Positions 8,278-17,578 of a stretch of 64,000 nucleotides of DNA are shown in pieces (within the stretch, counting starts at the first letter, position 1; every line of letters starts with the position of its first letter). Origin of the DNA: JBCCXL01 sp039191605 (GTDB taxonomy: Bacteria; Acidobacteriota; Thermoanaerobaculia; Multivoradales; JAHZIX01); assembly GCA_039191605.1 (NCBI GenBank), contig JBCCXL010000003.1, positions 310,001 through 374,000 of the forward strand. The letters are read 5' to 3'. The position numbers were made by a program, and so were the translations under genes. The notes beneath the pieces were generated by a model, which was given only the letters and a program-made list of their open reading frames with translations, was not told where the DNA came from and did no database searches.

Positions 8278-11200
8278 AGCTCACCCCGAACTGGAACTGC
8301 CGCGGCGGCCCGGCGTTCTTGCGCTCGATGCCGGCGCTGCGCGGCCCCACCTGGATCTGGTTGCTCTGGGTGGCGTTGTTGCTGAAGCCCGAGAGGTTGG
8401 TCTCGTTGAGCACGTTGAAGACGTCCACCCGCAGATCGATGTTGCGGCCGGCGATGGGCAGGCTGTACTGCAGGCTGAGATCCAGGACCTCCGACCACGG
8501 CAGGCGGTCGCTGTTGCGGGCCTCGCCGGGCTGACGATCGCTGTTGCCGACGTAGGCGTCGCCGAAGGAGCGGCCGTCGCCGTTCAGGTCGGTGGTGCCG
8601 AAGATGCGGGCATCGGGGATGCGGTTGATGGGCTGGCCGCTCTGCAGCAGCACGGCGGCGGAGACCGAGAAGCGATCGGTGGGGTGGTACTGGAAGATGC
8701 CGCTGATGACGTGGGTGCGGTCGTTCAGGGACGGGCCCCACTCGGCGCCGAAGTTATTGGAATCCTGGGCCCGGAAGTTGATGTCGTCGGTGTTGTTCTC
8801 GAGCTTCGAGAGGGTGTAGGAGAGACGGAAGTTGTAGTTGTCCCGGGAGCGGCTCTTCACCAGGGTGAAGGTAGCGGCGCGGTAGCGGGCCTCGCCTTCC
8901 GCCTCGGAGATCACGATGTTGCGAGCTCCGCCGTCCCGCAGGGCCACCGGGCGAGTGGCGTCGGCCTCTTCCTGGGTGCGCACCTGGACGTTGTTGGGGT
9001 CGATGGGGAAGGGCGCCGGAGCGTTCAGATCCCGCAGGCGGAAGAGGTTGTAGGAGCGGGTGTGGATGAAGTCCACGTAGAAGAGCATGTCGTCCCGCAG
9101 CTGGCGCTGGAAGCCCAGGGAGTATTGCTCCGTCACCGGGTTGTCGTAGCCGTTGGGGTTGAGGATGCGGCGCTCGTTGCTGAAGATGTCCTCCCGCTGC
9201 CCCTGGATCTCGCCGGGAGTCGGTCCGCCGAGGTAGGGGACGTCGTCGAAGGAGGCGCCGAGGTTGCCGTTGAAGAGCACCTGGTCGATGTCCGTATCCG
9301 CCGGCAGGATGCCGAGGGCGATGAGGTCCTCGATCTGGGAGCGGAAGCCGGCGGCGGTGGAGCTCTGCTGCAGCGCGTCGCTGTACACCGCGTAGAGGAT
9401 CTTGTCGTAGAACACGCCGAAGCCGGCGCGCACCGTGGAGCGATCGTCGATGCGGTAGTTGGCCGCCAGGCGGGGGGCGATGTTGTCGCTGTCGCCGCTG
9501 CTGCTGCCGCCCTCCGACAGGCTGTCGTAATCCCAGCGCAGGCCGGCGGTGAGGGTGAGGTTGGGGTTCACCGCCCAGGTGTCCTCGGCGAAGACGCTCC
9601 AGAAATCCTGGGTCTCGCCGAAGGAGCGGGGCTGCAGCTCGACGTCGTAGCGCACCACCTCGACGTCCGAGGGGATGTCGAAGATCGACAGGCCGGAGCC
9701 GAGATTCTGCGACGCCAGGGCGTCCTGCTGGGCCTGGGTGAGCTGCACCAAGTAGTTGCCGTCGACGTTGCCGCCGCCGAAGAGCTCGAAGTCGGAGGTG
9801 ATCAGGCTGGCGCCGAGCTTCACCGTGTGGTCGCCGAGGAGCAGGGAGAGGCGATCCTGAATCTGCACCGTCTCCTCGCGGTTGTCGAAGATGAAGCCCG
9901 GATGGCCGAGCACCGCGATGGTCTGGCCGGCGGCGCCGAGAACGTTGACCTGAGGTCCTTCGTTGTTGGGGCGGGCGTAGTTCCAGCGGAAGCGGCTGAA
10001 CTGGATATCCGCCTCGTTGACCAGGTTCTCGGTGACGAAGCTGGTGCGCAGGGCGGCGAGGTAGGAGTCGCGGTCCTGGGTGTTGCCGGCGGAGGGGAAG
10101 GTCACGCCGCCCTCCAGGCCGCCGCCCTGACGCTCGATGTCGATGTCACCCCAATTCACCCGCAGGGAGCTCTGGAAGGAGTCGCTGAAGCGATGATCCA
10201 GGCGGGCGGTGGCGTAGAGAAATTCGTTCTCGCCGGCCACCGTCTCGTTGATTCCCAGCTCCGGCACGTTGAGCAGGTTGTCCTTGTCGTCGAGGGTGTT
10301 CTCGACGTTGAGGAAGAAGAAGGTCTGGTCTTCGGCGATGGGGCCGCCGATGGAAATGCCGAATTGGTCGCGGGCGAAGCCGTCCCGCACCGCGTTACCG
10401 GAGAGGTCGCGGCCGGCGAAGGGAGAGCTGGCGTCGACGCTGGCGCCGGGGCGGGAGAGGTAGAAGACGTCACCCCGCAGCTGGTTGGTGCCGGACTTGC
10501 TGGTGACGTTGAACACCCCGTTGCCGGTGCGGCCGAACTCCGCCGTGTAGGTGGAGGTGAGCACGGTGACGTCCTGCACCGCCCCCAGGGGCACGGCGAA
10601 CTTCTGGCCGCCGAGGAAGTTTTCGTTGTTGTCCAGGCCGTCGATCAGGTAGTTGACGTAGAGGGAGTTGGCGCCGTTCACGGAGACGTTGGGAGCCTCC
10701 GGATAGAAGCCCGTCGCCTGGCTGACGTTGGGCAGGCGATAGAGGGAGCGAGTGAGGTCACGGCCCTCCACCGGCAGCAGCGAGAGCTCCTGCTCCACCA
10801 GGGTGGAGGAGACCTCCGCGTTCACCGTGTTGAGAGCCACCAGCTGGGGCGCGGCGGAGACCGATACCTCGTCCTCGAAGGTCTCCTGCACCGACAGCCT
10901 TAGGGTGACGCTGGCGAAGGCGTTGGCCCGCAGGGTGATGCCGGTGAGCTCGGAGTTGCCGAAGCCTTCGGTGTCGACGTTGCGGATGCGGTAGCCGCTA
11001 CCGGTGGTGAGGCCGCGGAAGATCACCCGGCCCTGACTGCTGGTCACCTCCTGGCGCACCAGGCCGGTGACGTCGTTGCTGAGCTCCACGAGGATTCCCC
11101 CGAGGGGTTCGAAGGAGTCAGCGCTGACCACCGAGACGTCGAGGTTGCCCTGGGCGTGGGCCGCCGGGGCTCCGAGCAGGAGAACGGCCGCGGCGAGAAC

Positions 11201-11359
11201 CGCGAAGAGCACGCTCCGGGCCGCCCAGGGAGCGGCGGCGAGCTTGGTCTTGGCCGAGAAGGAAGAGGAGGCAGGGACGGGACGATCCGAGCTCGTGGGC
11301 TCAGGATAGACACAGTCAAAGAAGAGGCAGTCAAGAGATACACAGCGCTGGGGCAACAA
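8267..11359 (-). CDS. Oar-like TonB-dependent receptor with carboxypeptidase-regulatory domain
   Basis: About 1030 residues. A signal segment ending APAAHAQG is followed by a carboxypeptidase-regulatory-like Ig fold (GNLDVSVVSADSFEPLGGILVEL), a plug domain (SVNGANSLYVNYLIDGLDNN, GAVQDVTVLTSTYTAEFGRT) and a long beta-barrel ending in an aromatic residue (QFGVSYAF), typical of outer-membrane barrels. This is the Oar/SusC-adjacent type common in Acidobacteriota. The start is uncertain: no ATG precedes the signal peptide. A TTG at 11359 with AGGA 7-9 bases upstream is chosen; the frame stays open to a TTG at 11500, and a GTG at 11212 is also possible. The stop overlaps the binding-protein gene, placing it at the head of the transporter operon. 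Confidence 0.88.
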   Translation of the reverse strand: MLPQRCVSLDCLFFDCVYPEPTSSDRPVPASSSFSAKTKLAAAPWAARSVLFAVLAAAVLLLGAPAAHAQGNLDVSVVSADSFEPLGGILVELSNDVTGLVRQEVTSSQGRVIFRGLTTGSGYRIRNVDTEGFGNSELTGITLRANAFASVTLRLSVQETFEDEVSVSAAPQLVALNTVNAEVSSTLVEQELSLLPVEGRDLTRSLYRLPNVSQATGFYPEAPNVSVNGANSLYVNYLIDGLDNNENFLGGQKFAVPLGAVQDVTVLTSTYTAEFGRTGNGVFNVTSKSGTNQLRGDVFYLSRPGASVDASSPFAGRDLSGNAVRDGFARDQFGISIGGPIAEDQTFFFLNVENTLDDKDNLLNVPELGINETVAGENEFLYATARLDHRFSDSFQSSLRVNWGDIDIERQGGGLEGGVTFPSAGNTQDRDSYLAALRTSFVTENLVNEADIQFSRFRWNYARPNNEGPQVNVLGAAGQTIAVLGHPGFIFDNREETVQIQDRLSLLLGDHTVKLGASLITSDFELFGGGNVDGNYLVQLTQAQQDALASQNLGSGLSIFDIPSDVEVVRYDVELQPRSFGETQDFWSVFAEDTWAVNPNLTLTAGLRWDYDSLSEGGSSSGDSDNIAPRLAANYRIDDRSTVRAGFGVFYDKILYAVYSDALQQSSTAAGFRSQIEDLIALGILPADTDIDQVLFNGNLGASFDDVPYLGGPTPGEIQGQREDIFSNERRILNPNGYDNPVTEQYSLGFQRQLRDDMLFYVDFIHTRSYNLFRLRDLNAPAPFPIDPNNVQVRTQEEADATRPVALRDGGARNIVISEAEGEARYRAATFTLVKSRSRDNYNFRLSYTLSKLENNTDDINFRAQDSNNFGAEWGPSLNDRTHVISGIFQYHPTDRFSVSAAVLLQSGQPINRIPDARIFGTTDLNGDGRSFGDAYVGNSDRQPGEARNSDRLPWSEVLDLSLQYSLPIAGRNIDLRVDVFNVLNETNLSGFSNNATQSNQIQVGPRSAGIERKNAGPPRQFQFGVSYAF

Positions 11360-11582
11360 GGGACGATCCTCTCGGGCGCGACGCCGCAAGCATCGCGCGG
11401 TACAACTACTGGGAAGGGCCGAGCCGAGTCGGAGCAGAGAAGGCTCCGACGACCGCCGGAGGCGGTAGGGATTGGCCTTCGCAATGTCCGACACGAGCAA
11501 AAGAGGCTGGGGTCGGGGCGAAGGTTGCTGTCGGTGGAGGCGTAAGCTCGCCTCCTCTAGGTCTCGAAGGGAAACCTAGGGC

Positions 11583-12368
11583 TCAGGCCGCCAGCGGCGG
11601 ACCGCGTCGAGAGAGAGAGGATGCGGAGAGAAAAGAGAGGAAGACCGTCGCCGAGCTTCGAGGCAGCGGCTGGGGTGCCGGTCGACGCAGCGCCGCCAGC
11701 ACCCACTTCAGCACCACATCCTGAGGCGCTGAGGCGGAGACCTGCTGGAGGTCTGCGGCGGCATCCACGTCCACCAGCTCCCGCCGCAGGCGGGTTGCCT
11801 CCGGCACCAGCCGCTGCCAATCCTCCTGCACGTGGCGGGTTTGCCAGCGCACGGAGCGAATCCACGGTCGCCAGGTATCCGGCGAGCCGCGAAGCCCCAG
11901 TAGATACACGCCGCCGTCCTGGGCCGGGCCGAGCACCACCTTTTGACGCTTTAAGGTGGTGAAGGCGTCGTCCAGATCCCCCGCGGTCAGTCCCGGAGCG
12001 TCTAGGCCCACCACCACCACCGTCTCGAAGCCGAGTCGGTGGGTGTCGAGGAGGGCGTTTTCCAGACGCTCGCGGAAGCTGCGGCCGCGCTGGGGGAGAC
12101 GAAGTGCGGAAGGCGTGGGGGGCGCCTGAGGGCCGGGGCTACCGACGATGACCAGCTGCGCACCATGGACGGCGCTAGCGGCCTCCAAGGCGCGATCCCG
12201 CCCGAGGGCAAAGAGGGCTTCCGCCCCCTTGAGTCCCTTGGCTCGGGCCTCCGCCCGGGGAGAGCGGGCGAGGACCACCACGGCGCGAGAGCGCGGTGCG
12301 ATGGCGGCGAGGCCAGTCGCGGACGCGGCGCTCGCGTCGGGGAAATGCAGCTTGGAGTCGGTCTTCAT
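11583..12368 (-). CDS. DUF2064 family glycosyltransferase-A-like protein
   Basis: A 261-residue protein with the DUF2064 signature. VVVVGLDAPGLTAGDLDDAF supplies the aspartate-containing nucleotide-sugar-type motif, and LGPAQDGGVYLLGL the second conserved block. The N-terminal strand AVVVLARSPRAEAR fits the fold's start. Members resemble GT-A nucleotidyl or glycosyl transferases (TIGR04282), but the reaction is not known. The last 40 residues are Ser/Leu/Pro-rich and lie outside the domain. The ATG at 12368 has no clear ribosome site. It stands alone between the receptor and a hydrolase on the same strand. Confidence 0.82.
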   Translation of the reverse strand: MKTDSKLHFPDASAASATGLAAIAPRSRAVVVLARSPRAEARAKGLKGAEALFALGRDRALEAASAVHGAQLVIVGSPGPQAPPTPSALRLPQRGRSFRERLENALLDTHRLGFETVVVVGLDAPGLTAGDLDDAFTTLKRQKVVLGPAQDGGVYLLGLRGSPDTWRPWIRSVRWQTRHVQEDWQRLVPEATRLRRELVDVDAAADLQQVSASAPQDVVLKWVLAALRRPAPQPLPRSSATVFLSFLSASSLSRRGPPLAA

Positions 12369-12490
12369 CTTGAGGTAGTTACGCAGAGACGGCGGCAGCG
12401 GTTCAGAGGCTGAGGGAATTGGCCCTGTCTTTTCTTGCGATCGTCCTCTTCCTTCCGCTGCGTCTCTGTATTTCTAAGGTGGCAGCGTTT

Positions 12491-13438
12491 CTAAGCCTGG
12501 AGCTCCTGCTCCAGGAAGTCGGCGATCTCCCGCCACAGGGTGTCCTTCAGGGCGTCGCGGAAGGGGCCGAAGTGGCCGATGCTGCGTCGCCCGAGATCCT
12601 GGGGCTTGAGATGCCGGTGGGTCCGCCGCTCCTCCCCCACCCCTCGATACCAGCTCAGCAGCGCCGCTGCTGGGGCCTCTGGGGCAAAGAAGTCGTCGCT
12701 AAAAGAATAGGCGCGCAGTGTACCTTGGATCTTGGCGAAGCGCTCCGCCCGCTTCTCCCGCTTCGCCTCCTCGCCATACATCAGGTAATCCCGCTGCCGG
12801 CACCAGCGGGCCCACTGCCGCGCCACGCCCTCCGGCAGGTTCTCTCCCATCCCTAATGCCCTGGCGGGAAAGTAGCCCTTCCAGCGCGAGACCAGCGGTA
12901 GCAGCAGGTAGAGAAAGAGCCACAGCCGCGGCCAGTGGCGCTTCGGCCACCGTCTCCAGTCGCCGCTCTGGGCCGCCACGAAGGCCGCCGCCCGTACCTC
13001 TTCCCCACCGGCCACTAGCCCCAAGGCCTGGCCGCCGAAGCTATGCCCCACCCAGCCCAGTGGGGCCTGCGGGTAGCGCTGTTGCAGCTCCTTCACCAGC
13101 GCGCTGAGATCCTGCTCCGCCCACGCCTGCATCGGCGCCTGGCGAATCTCCCTCAAATCCTTCGGCGCCGAGTCGCCGATTCCCCGGTAGTCCAGCGTCG
13201 CCGCCCGCCAGCCGCGGCTCGCCAGGTAGCGGGCGAAGGGGGCGTAGAAGGATCTCTTGACCCCGGTGGCGCAGGCGACGATCACCGCGGGAGAGCTCGC
13301 CGCTGCGCCGTCTCCGATAAAGAGCGAAGCCGTCAGCTCCGTTTCGTCCGCCGCGCGGAGTGACAGTGTCTCTTCCAGGATCGCTTCCGCCTCGGGAGCC
13401 CCTCCCTTCGTCACCGCTCGCTGACCTGATTCATTCAC
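12491..13438 (-). CDS. Alpha/beta hydrolase, COG4757-like
   Basis: A 315-residue cytosolic alpha/beta hydrolase. The nucleophile elbow is GHSFGG with Ser at about 133. The acid is probably in SFSDDFFAP and the base histidine in IGHFGPF near the C-terminus. ATLDYRGIGDS is the usual strand-turn before the cap. YFPARALGMGENLPEGVARQWARWCR is a hallmark of the COG4757 subgroup of predicted hydrolases. The start is a GTG at 13438 with no obvious Shine-Dalgarno, so the exact N-terminus is uncertain. Natural substrate is unknown. Confidence 0.83.
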   Translation of the reverse strand: MNESGQRAVTKGGAPEAEAILEETLSLRAADETELTASLFIGDGAAASSPAVIVACATGVKRSFYAPFARYLASRGWRAATLDYRGIGDSAPKDLREIRQAPMQAWAEQDLSALVKELQQRYPQAPLGWVGHSFGGQALGLVAGGEEVRAAAFVAAQSGDWRRWPKRHWPRLWLFLYLLLPLVSRWKGYFPARALGMGENLPEGVARQWARWCRQRDYLMYGEEAKREKRAERFAKIQGTLRAYSFSDDFFAPEAPAAALLSWYRGVGEERRTHRHLKPQDLGRRSIGHFGPFRDALKDTLWREIADFLEQELQA

Positions 13439-13595
13439 CGCCCGACTCTACAACGCCCGCAGGGGGCTCCACGGGTAGTTCGCCTCGGCTCCTGTCTTCA
13501 TCCTTCCCCCCCGGCGGCACCCTGCTTTGCTACCATCCCTCGATGACTGCCGCAGCGCCCGATCCGGGGCGCCCGGTCGGTCCTAGGAGATTGCC

Positions 13596-14003
13596 ATGAG
13601 CGCTCACAAAGATTCTGGCCGAGGTAAGAGCAACGGCATCAGCCCCACCCCGGATCAGGAAATCCGCATCGCCGTTATCCTCGACGAACAGCGCGTCCCT
13701 GAATCCCTCCAGTGGTACGCCAGCGAATCCCCCGAGCCCGGCACCCAGGCCGCCGAGGCGATGGCCCTCGCCTTCTGGGATCCCCATCAGCTCTCCAGCC
13801 TGCGCATCGATCTCTGGACCAAAGACATGGCCGTAGATCACATGAACGCCTTCGTCCTCCAGAACCTCCGTGGTCTCGCCGATACCCTCGAGCGCGCCAC
13901 CGGCAACGACGAAACCGCCAACGAAATCCGCCAGCTCGCCCAGCACCTCGGTCATACCCTCCCCCTGCCGACCCGGGATGAAGATGCGGAGCCGGATGCC
14001 TGA
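13596..14003 (+). CDS. gldC: GldC-like protein
   Basis: A 135-residue protein matching GldC, first described as a gliding-motility lipoprotein-complex accessory in Bacteroidota: an N-terminal IRIAVILDEQRVPESLQW, then AEAMALAFWD, LRIDLWTKDMAVDHMNAF and LADTLERATGNDETANEIRQ. The RIDLWTKDM block is nearly diagnostic. The start ATG is preceded by AGGAGA at 5-base spacing. No other gld gene is nearby, so a gliding role cannot be assumed; GldC homologues also occur in non-gliders. The gene is monocistronic and faces the convergent M24 peptidase across a shared terminator. Confidence 0.82.
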   Translation: MSAHKDSGRGKSNGISPTPDQEIRIAVILDEQRVPESLQWYASESPEPGTQAAEAMALAFWDPHQLSSLRIDLWTKDMAVDHMNAFVLQNLRGLADTLERATGNDETANEIRQLAQHLGHTLPLPTRDEDAEPDA

Positions 14004-14117
14004 ACAGCCGAAGCGACGCCAGCATTTCTAGAGTAGATATTTCTAGAGCAGCTGTCTGCCGTCGATCGTTAGCTTCGAGCGCCCTTCAGCAGAGGTTGGC
14101 AACTCCTATAGATAGCG

Positions 14118-14149
14118 AAAAGGCGCCAAACATGTGTTTGGCGCCTTTT
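14118..14149. terminator. Bidirectional intrinsic terminator
   Basis: A 15-bp perfect stem AAAAGGCGCCAAACA / TGTTTGGCGCCTTTT sits between the convergent gldC and M24 peptidase genes. The A-tract on one side and T-tract on the other let it serve both strands. Confidence 0.85.
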
Positions 14150-14242
14150 GTCGGCTCTAGAAAACGAAAGAGCCCGAGAACGATAGAGCCGTGGGGTAGA
14201 CCGCTCGGGTCTTCTCCACTGGCTGACTGACTGGCTGATCGG

Positions 14243-15637
14243 CTAGCGCACGATGTGCCAGTTGGTCTGCCGTCCCGCGAGGTAGTGCACGGTCTCACCA
14301 TCGAAGCAGGCATCCTGCTCGAGTTTGATCTGCACCAGCTGGCCGTCCCATTCGGGGACTGGCGTTTTGATGTTGCCCTCGATGGCGTAGCAGGTGTTTT
14401 TGTACAGCGGCCAATCGCCGCGCACCGGCGTGCCGTCTTGGTCATCCCACATGCCGATGGTGGGGCCCGGGGCGTGGCCGAAGAAGCCGAGGGGGTGGGT
14501 GTAGACGCTGCAGTTGATACCCTCTTTGGCGCATTCGGCCCGGGTCGCTGCGGTGATCTCGTTGCCGGTGCGGCCGGTGACGAATTCGTTGGTCAGCAGG
14601 TCCTGCCAGCGGTTGCCGACTTTGAGGGCGTCTATGAGGCCTTGGGGGATTTCGGTCTCGCCGAGTTTCGGCACGTAGCCCATCTCCTGGGTGTCGGTGC
14701 ACAGGCGCAGGTAGCAGATGCCGACGTCGGTATGGATGACGTCGCCGGCCTGGATGATGCCGCCGCTTTCGCCGCAGAACGCGGTGTCGCTGTCGCAGGT
14801 CTGTCCGGGACGCTGGACGTTGACGTAGGGCATGAACCAGGCGGGCAGGTCGAGGTCGACGAAGCGCTGCCTCAGGTACCAGGCGACGTCGTCGGTGGTG
14901 GTCACACCTGGCGTGATGACTTGGCTGGAGAACCCTTCGCTGATCACGCTGCGGGCGAGGCTCACCGTGTGGGCGTAGGTTTCCATCTCGTTTTGAGTGC
15001 GGGTCTCTACCCAGCGTATGACGAGATCTTCCGCCGACACCAGTCGCTCCGCATAGCCTTCCGGCAGCACCTCGAGCAGGCGCTCATGGAGCGCGTGGGT
15101 CAGCCCATCGGCGACCGGCCAGTGACGGGACACGTTGATGCCGATGCGCGCCGGGTTGCGGGAGACGATCAGCTCCCCCAGCGCCTTCCACTGGTCCTCG
15201 AGATCGCCGCCCTCCCAGGCGGACTCATAGGGAGTGCCGAGGGGATAGCGGTTGACGGTCAGCCGGTCGAAGCCCTCGTCGGTGCGATGGAAGACGAGCA
15301 TCGTGGTGCGGCGCGCCGCGAAGGTCGGCTGGGGCACCAGTGAGAAGTAGACCGGATCCTCCGCGTACTCGCGATTGAGCACCAGCCACATGTCGAGGTC
15401 GGTCTCCTCCATCAGCGCCGGCAGCAGCGTCTCGAGGCGCTCTTCGAGGTGTCGATTCTCTACCGCAGGGCGCTCTCTGTACTCGAGCACGGCGCGAGGA
15501 CCGGTCACTTCACGCCCCTGGTCGAAAGCCCCCTGGTCGAAAACCGTATCCTCGGCCAGCGCCGCCGGAGTCGGCAGAAGAGTGGGCAGCAGCAGAATGG
15601 GTACCATCAGGCAGGCGAGAACGATGAGCTTACGCAT
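14243..15637 (-). CDS. Secreted M24-family metallopeptidase (Xaa-Pro aminopeptidase-like)
   Basis: A 464-residue protein with a signal peptide (MRKLIVLACLMVPILLLPTL, cleavage after ALA). The C-terminal pita-bread domain keeps the five metal ligands of M24: Asp in IHTDVGICY, Asp in LCTDTQEMGY, His in HPLGFFGHAPG, Glu in CYAIEGNI and Glu in QIKLEQDACF. The N-terminal half is the usual creatinase-like domain. It should cleave N-terminal dipeptides or similar in the periplasm or outside. The ATG at 15637 has a GGGAG site upstream. It lies 55 bases below an M28 peptidase on the same strand, suggesting a peptide-scavenging pair. Confidence 0.9.
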   Translation of the reverse strand: MRKLIVLACLMVPILLLPTLLPTPAALAEDTVFDQGAFDQGREVTGPRAVLEYRERPAVENRHLEERLETLLPALMEETDLDMWLVLNREYAEDPVYFSLVPQPTFAARRTTMLVFHRTDEGFDRLTVNRYPLGTPYESAWEGGDLEDQWKALGELIVSRNPARIGINVSRHWPVADGLTHALHERLLEVLPEGYAERLVSAEDLVIRWVETRTQNEMETYAHTVSLARSVISEGFSSQVITPGVTTTDDVAWYLRQRFVDLDLPAWFMPYVNVQRPGQTCDSDTAFCGESGGIIQAGDVIHTDVGICYLRLCTDTQEMGYVPKLGETEIPQGLIDALKVGNRWQDLLTNEFVTGRTGNEITAATRAECAKEGINCSVYTHPLGFFGHAPGPTIGMWDDQDGTPVRGDWPLYKNTCYAIEGNIKTPVPEWDGQLVQIKLEQDACFDGETVHYLAGRQTNWHIVR

Positions 15638-15691
15638 GGGGATACTCCCGAATCTGTGGCGGAGAGGGGTTCCTAGGAGCGAGATCGTACA

Positions 15692-17347
15692 TTACTCACG
15701 AGCCTCGGCGGTGGAATCGCGCAGCGCCTTGAATTCGCTGCCCTCGGCCCAGTTCGGCCAGTCTTCGCTATCGCCCAGCCGTTTGGCGACGGCGTGGATC
15801 AGCTGGGCGTCGCGGATGATGCCGCTCAGATCCCAGTCGGCGGACCATTCGTCGCTCTGCTGGTGGTAGTCCTCGCGGGCGTAGTCGGCCTTGATCTGCG
15901 CTCCCCTCTCGGTACCGCCCTCTACTAGGTCGCTGCCGGACTGGAAGCTGACCGCCGGGACGCCGACCTGGGCGAAGGCGAAGTGATCGGAGCGGAAGAA
16001 GCTGCCGGCGGCCGGGTTGGGATCCGGCGAATAGCTGCGCCCCATCTTCGCCGCTTCTTCCGTCAGGATGTCCAGCAGGCCGAGCTTGGCGCTGCCGGAG
16101 ATGGAGAAATCGCGGGTCTTGCCATGGACGCCAGGGCCGTCGACGTTGAGCACGCCGACGGTCTTCGCCAGCGGATAGAGCGGATTGGCGGCGTAGTACT
16201 TCGCCCCCAGCAGCCCGCTTTCCTCCGCCCCGACGGCGAGGAAGACGAGGCTGCGCTCGGTGCCGCCGCCCTGCACGAAGGCGCGAGCCATTTCGATCAT
16301 GAACGCCAGCCCCGTGGCGTTGTCGATGGCGCCGTTGAAGATCGCGTCGCCGGTCTCGTCGGGCTCGCCGACTCCCAGGTGGTCGTGGTGTCCGGTGAAG
16401 AGGACGTACTCGTCGGGGCGCTCGGTGCCGGGCAGGATGCCGACGACGTTCTTCACGGCGATCTCTTCGCTGCTGGCAACCAGGGTGGCGTTGAGGGTCG
16501 CGCCCATATCCATCGGCTGGAAATCGCTGCGCTGCGCCTTGGCCTTGGCTTCGTCGTAGCTGGTGCCGGCGGCCTCGAAGATTCGGCTGGCGACGTCCAC
16601 ATGCATCCAGCCCTGCAGCGCCGAGTGCGCCGCCGCGGGGTCCGCGTGGACGATATCGAGGGTCACGTCGTTGCCGTTGGCGATGACGCCCCAGGGATAG
16701 CTGGCGGGCTTGGTCTCGTGGATCACCAGGATGCCCGCGGCGCCGCGGCGCGCGGCTTCTTCGTACTTATAGGTCCAGCGACCGTAATAGGTCATCGCCT
16801 CGCCGCCGAAGACCCCTTCGCCGACTTCGAAATCAGGGTCGTTTACCAGCGCGACGATCACCTTGCCCTTGACGTCCACATCCTTGAAATCAGACCAGTC
16901 GCGCTCCGGCGCGTGGGTGCCGTAGCCGACGAAGAACAAGGGAGCGTCTTCCAGATGAACCTTCGCCTGTCCGTTGACGGGCGAACGCACCGCGAGATCT
17001 TGGTCCTGCACCATGGTGACGCTTTCGCCGCCGACGTTGATGGACAGCACCGGAGCATCGGTCATGGTCGAACGATTGAGGATCACGTCCTGAGTCCAGG
17101 CCCGGGAACCGTCGGCCCGCAGGTCGCCGCCGGGCTGGAGCCCGAGGCTGGCGAAGGCGCCAGAGAGGTAGGCCACCGTCTTTTGCTCGCCCGCGGTGCC
17201 CGGCGCGCGGCCTTCGAACCAATCGTCCGACAAGGTGCGGATATGTTGGTCGAGGCGCTCGATGGAAAAGTCCTGCGCGGCGGCGGGGGGGAGGGCGATC
17301 AGCGCGATCAGCGCGATGGCGAGGACGGCGGTAAGCAATCGGGTCAT
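15692..17347 (-). CDS. Secreted M28-family aminopeptidase with PA domain
   Basis: A 551-residue protein. The signal peptide MTRLLTAVLAIALIALIAL ends in AAAQ. A protease-associated insert (residues about 130-240; AARRGAAGILVIHETKP) precedes and splits the M28 domain. Zinc ligands are visible: His/Asp in FTGHHDHLG, Asp in GAIDNATG, the Glu pair in VGAEESGLLG, Asp in VLNVDGPG and His in DYHQQSDEW. The ATG at 17347 is preferred over an upstream codon in the same frame because CAGGAGA sits 6-11 bases before it and the signal peptide begins there. Likely acts outside the cytoplasm on short peptides. Confidence 0.92.
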   Translation of the reverse strand: MTRLLTAVLAIALIALIALPPAAAQDFSIERLDQHIRTLSDDWFEGRAPGTAGEQKTVAYLSGAFASLGLQPGGDLRADGSRAWTQDVILNRSTMTDAPVLSINVGGESVTMVQDQDLAVRSPVNGQAKVHLEDAPLFFVGYGTHAPERDWSDFKDVDVKGKVIVALVNDPDFEVGEGVFGGEAMTYYGRWTYKYEEAARRGAAGILVIHETKPASYPWGVIANGNDVTLDIVHADPAAAHSALQGWMHVDVASRIFEAAGTSYDEAKAKAQRSDFQPMDMGATLNATLVASSEEIAVKNVVGILPGTERPDEYVLFTGHHDHLGVGEPDETGDAIFNGAIDNATGLAFMIEMARAFVQGGGTERSLVFLAVGAEESGLLGAKYYAANPLYPLAKTVGVLNVDGPGVHGKTRDFSISGSAKLGLLDILTEEAAKMGRSYSPDPNPAAGSFFRSDHFAFAQVGVPAVSFQSGSDLVEGGTERGAQIKADYAREDYHQQSDEWSADWDLSGIIRDAQLIHAVAKRLGDSEDWPNWAEGSEFKALRDSTAEARE

Positions 17348-17578
17348 GAAGGTCTCCTGAGGGTGGATCTTCGCGATCCTATGGGTCGGGAACCCGGTCC
17401 TATTCGGTCGCGGACTCGGCCCCATCGAGCCGGGCCTATCTATGAGGGACTTGGTCGGAAAGCGCTCGGCTTTCCAACGACATCCCGAGTGGATATCACA
17501 AAGAAGAGAGCCGCCTTGTGATCAGCGACACCGTCGAAGCGAACTAGAACCACGCCGAGGATGGCTGGGTTCGTGAGC

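Noticed and set aside
8213..10903. 896-codon open frame on the plus strand opposite the Oar-like receptor
   Set aside because: Same reason: antisense to a recognisable TonB receptor and with no domain of its own.
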